A stretch of 5,131 nucleotides of DNA from Limisphaerales bacterium (GTDB lineage Bacteria > Verrucomicrobiota > Verrucomicrobiae > Limisphaerales > UBA11358), in NCBI GenBank assembly GCA_003152145.1, contig PLZL01000034.1, forward strand, positions 1-5,131. The letters are read 5' to 3'. Both the position numbers and the translations under genes were made by a program. Of the stretch, positions 1 to 5,131 are shown in pieces. Below the pieces are notes generated by a model, which was given only the letters and a program-made list of their open reading frames with translations, was not told the DNA's origin and made no database searches. How positions within the stretch are numbered: the stretch's first letter is position 1; each line of letters starts with the position of its first letter.

Positions 1-138
1 GCCGCCGCTGGCTTCCGCGCGCTTCTTGGGATGCAACAACACCACGCCATAACCGCCCGGTCCGGGATTGGGTTCGCATCCGCCGTCCGTGTAAATTTCA
101 ACGGACGGCGTGGCGGCTGATGTTAAATTGTCATCCAT
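1..138 (-). CDS. rnhA: Ribonuclease HI, N-terminal 46 codons (runs off the window)
   Basis: RNase HI cuts the RNA strand of RNA:DNA hybrids in the cytoplasm, removing R-loops and replication primers. The 46 visible codons read [20 protein letters not shown] and continue with [14 protein letters not shown], which matches the first beta-strand and turn of the family (E. coli has [17 protein letters not shown]). D18 corresponds to the first catalytic carboxylate (E. coli D10). The other three catalytic acids lie beyond position 1, so completeness cannot be judged. The ATG at 138-136 gives a normal-length N-terminus; an in-frame GTG at 144-142 would add two residues. The in-frame stop of the upstream gene at 153-151 rules out any longer start. 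No Shine-Dalgarno sequence is visible. Only 12 bp separate it from the SEC-C gene, so co-transcription and possibly coupled translation are likely. The family call is firm; the start is less so. Confidence 0.9.
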   Translation of the reverse strand, partial: MDDNLTSAATPSVEIYTDGGCEPNPGPGGYGVVLLHPKKRAEASGG

Positions 139-150
139 GTTCACAAAACT

Positions 151-2604
151 TTATTGGAGCAGACAGCATCTCTTGTATTTCTTGCCGCTTCCACACGGGC
201 AAGATTCGTTCCTGCCGATCTTCCCTCGTTCCGCTATCGCAGTTGCCACGCGCTTCTGCCGTAACTTCGCTGCATCAGCCTCTAATTTCGGCAGGAATTG
301 CGCCGGTATCCCGGCCTTATCAATCCATCGCCAAGAGACTTCCTGAAGCAATCCCTTGCCATCATAAACCAATTCCATCATGAGGCGCTTTGCGTCTCCA
401 TTGACCAGCAAAACCGTTTGAGCGTGAGTTAAAGCAAGCTCGCTATTGCGAGGCAACGATGATGGCGTCCAGCAATACATGGTTAGACCTACACCGCCAT
501 GACTGGACATTGGCTTAGGCCGCCGAGTTGCTGGTTGCCTTGCCAACTCTTCATCAATCTCGCGCGATAATCGTTCTCGCCACTCGCCAGAAAAATCCAA
601 TAGGAAACTCGCAATACGACTACGTCCGGGCAGATTCGTCCGAGCCAAGAACTCAACAATTTCCAAGAGTCGGTGAGGCGTCTTCTGCTTCAATGGACAT
701 GGTGTTGCTGGATCTGCTAATCGAGCAAAAAAGAATTTGTCAACTTCAGAGCGGTATCCGTTGAAAGCAATCCTGACACCGGACTCTCCTCGCATTTCTT
801 CAGCGTGCAGACTGTAATTATTGTGCTCCAAATAAAGTCCAAGATGATCAAGTTCATCATCGGATTGGATGATGTCCGATTGGAATGCATGCATGCGCTG
901 CTCAACGAAATGCAAAAATATCAGAGGGTTCTCAAATACATCTGCATACGCGCGGAGGTCATCCAGTGAAATTGCCCATACTGGGTGCGCACCTACATCT
1001 ACACCAATCTTGCGTAGGTGCTGGACCTGTGCGGCCAGTTCCGTAAACGGGTCGAGAGTTACCGGACAAATTGTAGCGTGCCGAAACGTGCCACGGTGTA
1101 GCTCGCCGACTTGTTGGTGGTGATTGTTAAAGATCGGAACGGAGTCGGCACTGTTGAGGTAGTCAAGAAATCGCTTGCCTTGGGTCGCCGGCTTTAGAAC
1201 AAGGTTCTTGAGGGAGCCAACATAGGAATCGAAATCGGTCGCTGGAGATTCGTAAGTAAAAGCGCCACCTCTGCATTCAATGATGAATAGATGCTCGTCA
1301 TACACGAGCAGTCCGTCTGCTTCGCACCATTCTTTTTTCCCGGAACCAGCTTGCCACTGGTAGTAAACCGCTTGCCAAGCCGAAGCCCCAGGAAGAATTC
1401 GTTGCAGGTATCTGAGAGGCAAAGTTTCAGACTGTTCCTGTTGTTTTAGCTTCCAAGTTTCCTTATAATCGGGCTTGAGGCGCACGATAATGCGCTGCAT
1501 AACTCGATACAGGTTGTCGAAAAGGCTGTAGAGATCGAAGCAGCAGTAGCGACCATTGAGCCGAACGAAAGGCCGCTTAAAAACAGGCCAGATTCGCAAA
1601 GGCCACCCCCGAAATTCTCCCTCTGCAAAGAATTCCTTCTCTTGCCCTGGCGACCAAGTCAGTTCGTCCAATAGTTGTTGTGGAAGATTTGTTGTCTTCT
1701 GTAAATCAAACAAATCTGTTCCGAAAACTCGGCCAAACACCTCGTCCCTGCGTTGCTCCCAGCCTTTCTCCTTCAGCACATCCTTCATAAGCTTTGGCAA
1801 CTCGACCGTGAGCGGCGATGGTTGGGCTGCGAATTTTACTTTGAGTGCGCTTTCCGCATCCGTTCGGAATTGATTAAGTGACTCAACCACTTCACGGAGT
1901 CCAAATGAAAGGTTGTGCCAAATCTTCGTGATTGATTCGACAAATTGTTCGCCGGTGATACCAAACAGTTCGTTCAACATTTCAGAGTGAGGAAGGAACA
2001 TGTCCTTTAGATAAGCTGGTTCGTGGACTTGATATCGGCTACCTCGAATGTTGCACCAATACAATTGAGCCTTGAATTTGAATTCCTCAAAGTGTTCGTC
2101 GAGATTCGGGTCATCAGCTTTGTGCTTTGCGCTGAGACAAATCTGGTAGGGCAGGTTGATCGTTTGGAAGAGGGTTTCAATTTTGGTAGTAAGTGTCTGC
2201 CATTCTTCTTCCGTAACCTCTTGTCGCTGGTTTGCCGCAGGTTCAACTGCGGCAATTACACTCTGAACGTAGTCAATCATCCGAATCGAAATCGCCTCGC
2301 TAACACCAACTTCTGATTCGGAATTGATCTTGCTGTGTTTTCCGGCCATCTCCCACCAAGCACGATGCAGCAGTTGGCCAGCCGGCAATTCCCCGACCAG
2401 TTGTGCAATCTCGGCAACTAACTGGTCAATTTCCTGAACAATCTTTGGGTATTGTTCAACTGATCGTTGCTGCATCTTGACAAAATCATCTTCGGCCCAG
2501 TTAGATTCCCAAACCACATTCTTGCCAAAGCGAGCCATACGCAACGGCCCATTTGAGAAAATTTCGTCAGGCCGAACGGGTTTTGCCTTTTTCTTTTTAT
2601 TCAT
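151..2604 (-). CDS. Large SEC-C motif protein with PD-(D/E)XK nuclease-like core
   Basis: This is an 817-residue protein with no signal peptide or membrane segment visible, so it is probably cytoplasmic. The C-terminus (about 797-815) is a clear SEC-C zinc motif: IGRNESCPCGSGKKYKRCC, with C802, C804, C813 and C814 as the expected metal ligands. This motif also occurs at the end of SecA but is spread over many unrelated proteins, so it does not make this a SecA. The middle (about 408-480) resembles a restriction-endonuclease-fold/NERD-like core: E428 and D430 in EWCEADGLLVYDEHLFIIEC, then E443-C-R445 where ExK is expected. The lysine position is therefore arginine, and catalysis is uncertain. 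The N-terminus has a lysine run (residues 3-6), then largely helical sequence to about 260. Residues 480-570 and 600-680 look conserved but I cannot name them. The ATG at 2604 is forced, because an in-frame TAG lies 6 bp upstream. The gene is AT-richer than the kinase gene. Exact function is unknown. Confidence 0.88.
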   Translation of the reverse strand: MNKKKKAKPVRPDEIFSNGPLRMARFGKNVVWESNWAEDDFVKMQQRSVEQYPKIVQEIDQLVAEIAQLVGELPAGQLLHRAWWEMAGKHSKINSESEVGVSEAISIRMIDYVQSVIAAVEPAANQRQEVTEEEWQTLTTKIETLFQTINLPYQICLSAKHKADDPNLDEHFEEFKFKAQLYWCNIRGSRYQVHEPAYLKDMFLPHSEMLNELFGITGEQFVESITKIWHNLSFGLREVVESLNQFRTDAESALKVKFAAQPSPLTVELPKLMKDVLKEKGWEQRRDEVFGRVFGTDLFDLQKTTNLPQQLLDELTWSPGQEKEFFAEGEFRGWPLRIWPVFKRPFVRLNGRYCCFDLYSLFDNLYRVMQRIIVRLKPDYKETWKLKQQEQSETLPLRYLQRILPGASAWQAVYYQWQAGSGKKEWCEADGLLVYDEHLFIIECRGGAFTYESPATDFDSYVGSLKNLVLKPATQGKRFLDYLNSADSVPIFNNHHQQVGELHRGTFRHATICPVTLDPFTELAAQVQHLRKIGVDVGAHPVWAISLDDLRAYADVFENPLIFLHFVEQRMHAFQSDIIQSDDELDHLGLYLEHNNYSLHAEEMRGESGVRIAFNGYRSEVDKFFFARLADPATPCPLKQKTPHRLLEIVEFLARTNLPGRSRIASFLLDFSGEWRERLSREIDEELARQPATRRPKPMSSHGGVGLTMYCWTPSSLPRNSELALTHAQTVLLVNGDAKRLMMELVYDGKGLLQEVSWRWIDKAGIPAQFLPKLEADAAKLRQKRVATAIAERGKIGRNESCPCGSGKKYKRCCLLQ

Positions 2605-2619
2605 GGGCTAACTAGGCGA

Positions 2620-2697
2620 TCATAGTTGTTCCGCGCCCAATCCTTTGGTAATCACGTCCGCCGAGAAATCAAACTGCTGTCGAATAGGATTGTCCAT
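2620..2697 (-). CDS. Doubtful 25-codon ORF between the regulator and the SEC-C gene, possibly frameshifted
   Basis: An ATG four bases after the regulator's stop opens a 25-codon frame (MDNPIRQQFDFSADVITKGL, then GAEQL). It ends at a TGA 15 bp before the SEC-C start. Its placement just behind the regulator fits a coupled small gene, but a 25-residue frame can easily arise by chance and I recognise no family. The next frame over the same end reads DWARNNYDRLVSP and stops at a TGA that overlaps the SEC-C start codon as ATGA, a typical coupling arrangement. Losing one G of the GGG at about 2636-2638 would join the two into a 31-residue product. So this may be an intact micro-gene, a frameshifted one, the scar of a deleted gene, or noise. 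Confidence 0.3.
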   Translation of the reverse strand: MDNPIRQQFDFSADVITKGLGAEQL

Positions 2698-2701
2698 TGG
2701 T

Positions 2702-3061
2702 TCAGCTTTCGTGCAACAGTTTAATGAGATTTTCCAGTTTGGCGCGCGAGGGTTTGTTGCCGGAAATGGTGCGGAAGAAGGCGGGCAGCTTGGCCAGCAG
2801 TTCTTCGTCTTCGAGAACATGGTCGGGGATGCGCCCGGCGTCCACGGCGGCGTAATCGTGGAATTTGTGCCAGTCGTCCGAGCCGGGCTTGAGGCCGAGT
2901 TGTTTGGCCCACTTGCGCAGGGTGTCTTCATCTTTGGGTGGAGGTGACACCTCCCGTTCGATCTTGCTCCAGTTGCTGGGATCGTGGCCGTGCTCCAGAC
3001 AGAATTCGCGCAGGCCGAGCCGTTGTTTCGCCCGCAATTCTTTGATGAATGTTCCAAACAT
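2702..3061 (-). CDS. XRE-family helix-turn-helix transcriptional regulator
   Basis: This 119-residue protein has an N-terminal XRE/Cro-type DNA-binding domain. Residues 3-12 (GTFIKELRAK) form helix 1, 16-25 (GLREFCLEHG) helix 2, and 27-37 (DPSNWSKIERE) the recognition helix, which carries the S-x-I-E-R signature of the family. The remainder (about 45-119, with KWAKQLGLKPGSDDWHKF and AGRIPDHVLEDEELLAKLP) is helical. It resembles small antitoxin-like or ImmA-partner regulators, which usually control their own operon. The ATG at 3061 follows a perfect 7-7-7 palindrome by 12 bp, the expected layout for autorepression. No Shine-Dalgarno sequence is visible before the start. The stop lies 4 bp before the small ORF and 97 bp before the SEC-C gene, consistent with one operon. 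No ImmA/IrrE metalloprotease follows, unlike many genes with this type of regulator. Family call is strong; specific target and partner are inferred. Confidence 0.9.
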   Translation of the reverse strand: MFGTFIKELRAKQRLGLREFCLEHGHDPSNWSKIEREVSPPPKDEDTLRKWAKQLGLKPGSDDWHKFHDYAAVDAGRIPDHVLEDEELLAKLPAFFRTISGNKPSRAKLENLIKLLHES

Positions 3062-3073
3062 AGTTTTGTTCTT

Positions 3074-3094
3074 TGTGGTAGTATATTTACCACA
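3074..3094. promoter_or_regulatory. Perfect inverted repeat, likely operator of the XRE regulator
   Basis: The arms TGTGGTA (3074-3080) and TACCACA (3088-3094) are exact reverse complements separated by an AT-rich 7 bp spacer (GTATATT). A dyad of this size suits a dimeric XRE protein contacting two adjacent major grooves. It sits 12 bp before the regulator's ATG and contains a candidate -10 box, so binding should block transcription of the regulator and everything downstream. The symmetry is directly visible; the identity of the bound protein is inferred from position. Confidence 0.7.
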
Positions 3095-3111
3095 GACGTC
3101 GGATTTGGCAA
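3080..3111 (-). promoter_or_regulatory. Candidate sigma-70-type promoter for the XRE/SEC-C/rnhA unit
   Basis: On the minus strand TATACT (3085-3080) matches the -10 consensus at five of six bases and lies inside the palindrome. TTGCCA (3111-3106) matches the -35 consensus at five of six bases, but the spacer is 20 bp, longer than the preferred 17. A start near 3073 would leave a leader of only about a dozen bases before the ATG at 3061. The long spacer makes the -35 assignment uncertain; the -10 is the better-supported half. Confidence 0.4.
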
Positions 3112-3164
3112 GAGAATTTTTTCTGCGCGGAGATTGACAGTTCGTCCAGTCTAAAAGTTAGAAG

Positions 3165-3207
3165 GCGAAAGGCTGAAACCGGAGATGCTATTAAATTTCA
3201 GCCTCGC
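3165..3207. repeat. Imperfect hairpin in the kinase-regulator intergenic region, possible weak terminator
   Basis: GGCTGAAA (3171-3178) pairs perfectly with TTTCAGCC (3196-3203). GCG (3165-3167) and CGC (3205-3207) can extend the stem across a small internal loop. The apical loop is 17 bases and no clean T-run follows on either strand; reading the minus strand there is only CTTCTAACTTTTAG. It lies about 60 bp past the kinase stop, so it could end or process the kinase transcript. A chance inverted repeat remains quite possible. Confidence 0.3.
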
Positions 3208-3236
3208 TACCGGGTCGTGGCAACGCTGCGGCCTGA

Positions 3237-3248
3237 AATCGCGCGATT
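3237..3248. repeat. 12 bp perfect palindrome just after the kinase stop
   Basis: AATCGCGCGATT is identical to its own reverse complement and lies about 18 bp beyond the kinase TAA. It could be a protein-binding site or a very short stem in the kinase 3' end. Nothing around it decides the matter, and palindromes of this size in GC-rich DNA can arise by chance. Confidence 0.3.
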
Positions 3249-3266
3249 GTGCAAGGTTGAGGCGGG

Positions 3267-5131
3267 TTATTTTGCTGCCGGTGAAGCTGTCACCACGGTT
3301 TTCTCATTTTGCGTCGCGGCAAATTTGCGCCACCACTCGTCGGCCAGCTCGCGCGTCCAGTCCGCCGCGCTCCGGCAGCGGGCCAGTGCGTCATCCAGCT
3401 CGCGGGCATTGGCCGGACGCGACGCGGGGTTTTTGGCCAGGCAGCGCATCAACAGTTCCTCCAAATCCGGGGACACGGGCCTGCCCAACCGTCCGGAGGG
3501 CCGCACGGGCATGTCTTTCACCTGATGCATCAGCACTTCGCCCAGCGTGAGCCAGTCGAACAACGGCTCGCCGGTGACGAGGAAATAACCCACCGCTCCC
3601 AGCGAGTAGAGGTCGCTGCGCGCGTCCACCTCGTCGGAATGTTCCACGGCCTCGGGTGACATGTAGAGTGGTGTGCCGAGCGTGGCTTCGGCCATGGTCA
3701 ATTCAGCCCCGCCCTGGGGGTCGCGCACTTTCACGAGTCCGAAGTCGAGCACCTTGACAAAGTCCGCCACGCCGCCGCGTTGCGTCAGAAATATGTTGGC
3801 CGGTTTGATGTCGCGATGCACCAGGCCGATGGCATGCGCTTCGGCGAGCGACCCGCAGACCTGCCGCAGGATGGAAATGACCCGGCCTTCCGGCTGCGCG
3901 CCGTATAACTTCACCAGCCGGTTGAGCGTCAGGCCGTCGAGATACTCCATCGCGTAGTAGAAAATGCCTTCGGGTGTGCGGCCGTAATCGTAGAGGGTGA
4001 TCGTGTTGGGGTGCGTCAACCGGCTGGTCAATTGCACTTCCCGCTCAAACCGCGCGGCGGTGGACTGGTTCAACTTTTCTATCTGCAACAATTTCACCGC
4101 GACCGGCCGGCGCATCAGCGCATGGTGGGCGCGATAAACCGAGCCGAACTCGCCCTCGCCGATCTTGTCGTCCAGCGCGTATTGGCCAAGTTGTTTGGCC
4201 TTCAAGGCCGCCTTCCGGGCCGCTGCCTGCAGCCGGTTGGCCAGGCGCATCAGCACATAAACCAGCACCGCCCCGATTATCAGCAGCCCGAAGATGGACC
4301 AGAAACCCATCCGCAAGATGTGCAACGGACGGAGCGCCTCGGTCCGGCCCATCTCCGTGACGAGGCCCATGTCGAAATCATCCACCCACATCCACGCGCC
4401 CACCACCGGCACGCCCCGGTAATCGCGGTAACCGTTGGCATCCACGCTCGCGTGGCCGGCCAGGGCCTCGCTGACGGCATGGGTGAACGGCAGTTCCGTG
4501 CGGCGCTTGGGCGACTGGCGTCCTTTGGCGAGATCCACCAACGGATCGCGCAACTCCAGGGTCAAGGTCGAGCGTGCATCCGGGTCGTCCGGGATCAATC
4601 CCAGGCGCTTGAGGTCGTCGTCGAAACGGCTTTCGGAAAGTTGTTTGCCATCGCGGCCGAAAGCATAGGTTTCGCCGCTCTGGCCGGCGCGGGCTGTGGC
4701 GAGGATGCGGGTGAAGTCCGTGTCCGGCGCGATGCGCAACCCCAGCGCGGCAATGATCTGGCCGCCAGCCGACCGGATGGGGGCGACGGCAAACATGGTG
4801 GGCACGCCGGCGCGCAGGTTGCCCTGTTCGTCCGGCAACAGCGCCACGCTGGGAAAGGGCCGCGTGACCAGGGCCTTGCCGGCCAGGCACGGGGCGAACT
4901 GTTCCGCGTTGCCGGGCGGCGATTGCATGCCCACGAACTGGTCGCGCGCCGAAGCCACCACCAGAAAGTTCGTGTCCATCACCGTGAACCCGCTGAAGCC
5001 GCGGCGTTCGAGCACGGGTTTGAGGTGGGCGCGCAAGGCGGAAAGTTGCGGCGCCGTCAGCAGCGCCGCTTGGACTTGGGCGCTGGATTTCGCCTGTTTG
5101 ATCAGGCCGGCGACGAGTTCGCGCACGCGGT
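3267..5131 (-). CDS. Membrane-bound Hanks-type Ser/Thr protein kinase with Cache-like sensor (N-terminus missing)
   Basis: The frame is open to the window edge. A GTG at 5126 is a possible start but probably internal, since the codon before it is open and the first transmembrane segment expected for this architecture is absent. Residues below count from that GTG. About 1-265 is an extracytoplasmic, Cache-like sensor region, with SGETYAFGRDGKQLSESRF (150-168) and DYRGVPVVGAWMWVDDFDMG (235-254) as its most typical stretches. Residues 272-296 form a transmembrane helix. The kinase domain (about 316-585) has all key elements: glycine loop GEGEFGSVY (323-331), K345, alpha-C E363, HRDIKPAN (437-444) with D439, DFG (461-463), TPLYMSPE (485-492), D505 and R570. 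It should therefore be active, phosphorylating Ser/Thr in response to an outside ligand. The tail (586-619) is short with a WW pair and no PASTA or WD40 repeats. The gene is GC-rich. The substrate is unknown. Confidence 0.93.
   Translation of the reverse strand, partial: RVRELVAGLIKQAKSSAQVQAALLTAPQLSALRAHLKPVLERRGFSGFTVMDTNFLVVASARDQFVGMQSPPGNAEQFAPCLAGKALVTRPFPSVALLPDEQGNLRAGVPTMFAVAPIRSAGGQIIAALGLRIAPDTDFTRILATARAGQSGETYAFGRDGKQLSESRFDDDLKRLGLIPDDPDARSTLTLELRDPLVDLAKGRQSPKRRTELPFTHAVSEALAGHASVDANGYRDYRGVPVVGAWMWVDDFDMGLVTEMGRTEALRPLHILRMGFWSIFGLLIIGAVLVYVLMRLANRLQAAARKAALKAKQLGQYALDDKIGEGEFGSVYRAHHALMRRPVAVKLLQIEKLNQSTAARFEREVQLTSRLTHPNTITLYDYGRTPEGIFYYAMEYLDGLTLNRLVKLYGAQPEGRVISILRQVCGSLAEAHAIGLVHRDIKPANIFLTQRGGVADFVKVLDFGLVKVRDPQGGAELTMAEATLGTPLYMSPEAVEHSDEVDARSDLYSLGAVGYFLVTGEPLFDWLTLGEVLMHQVKDMPVRPSGRLGRPVSPDLEELLMRCLAKNPASRPANARELDDALARCRSAADWTRELADEWWRKFAATQNEKTVVTASPAAK

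Noticed and set aside
151..207. Annotation of the large protein as SecA or a secretion component because of its SEC-C motif
   Set aside because: The protein has no DEAD-type ATPase motifs and the rest bears no resemblance to SecA; SEC-C is a widely shared zinc motif.
2605..2700. An ImmA/IrrE metalloprotease partner for the XRE regulator
   Set aside because: No HExxH motif or matching sequence follows the regulator; the gap is only 97 bp. A past deletion is possible but not shown.
2620..3111. A 163-codon minus-strand frame overlapping the XRE gene
   Set aside because: Its composition (many Asn, Pro, Ser, Thr, Cys) is typical of an off-frame read of the regulator. Only its last 25 codons, outside the regulator gene, could be meaningful and these are listed separately.
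3165..3207. A confident rho-independent terminator after the kinase
   Set aside because: The loop is long (17 bases) and there is no clear T-run in the minus-strand direction, so it is listed only as a low-confidence hairpin.
3185..3659. Overlapping plus-strand reading frames of about 100-120 codons opposite the kinase 3' end
   Set aside because: They lie antisense to a well-supported kinase domain in GC-rich DNA, have Arg/Ala/Ser/Pro-rich composition and match no family I recognise; they are shadows.
4378..4890. A 170-codon minus-strand frame inside the kinase sensor region
   Set aside because: It is an off-frame, Arg/Pro/Gly/His-rich read of the kinase gene in GC-rich DNA; the main frame has clear domain sequence there.

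Overview
The window looks like chromosomal DNA from a bacterium, most plausibly Verrucomicrobiota or a related PVC-group lineage. The basis is indirect: a membrane-anchored Hanks-type Ser/Thr kinase with a Cache-like sensor, no visible Shine-Dalgarno sequences, and protein styles common in that group. I cannot confirm the taxon from sequence alone. All credible genes are on the minus strand, so transcription runs from high to low coordinates. I see no tRNA, rRNA, CRISPR array or insertion sequence.

Layout in transcription order: (1) 5131-3267, a receptor-like Ser/Thr protein kinase, cut at its N-terminus by the window edge; (2) 3266-3062, about 205 bp of intergenic DNA with a weak hairpin and, next to the following gene, a perfect 7-7-7 palindrome overlapping a candidate -10 box; (3) 3061-2702, a 119-residue XRE-type helix-turn-helix protein; (4) 2697-2620, a doubtful 25-codon ORF that may be a frameshifted small gene; (5) 2604-151, an 817-residue protein with a degenerate-looking PD-(D/E)XK nuclease-like core and a C-terminal SEC-C zinc motif; (6) 138-1, the first 46 codons of RNase HI (rnhA).

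Genes 3 to 6 are closely packed (gaps of 4, 15 and 12 bp), so one transcript started at the palindrome-containing promoter is likely. The regulator probably represses its own promoter and thereby sets the level of the large SEC-C protein. The SEC-C gene is visibly AT-richer than the kinase gene (for example 24/60 GC at 2041-2100 against 46/60 at 4861-4920, two hand-counted and rather extreme samples). This suggests the regulator/SEC-C unit is accessory cargo placed between household genes.

The best candidate for something undescribed is this XRE / small ORF / nuclease-like SEC-C unit. Its function is unknown; a defence or toxin-like role is only a hypothesis.
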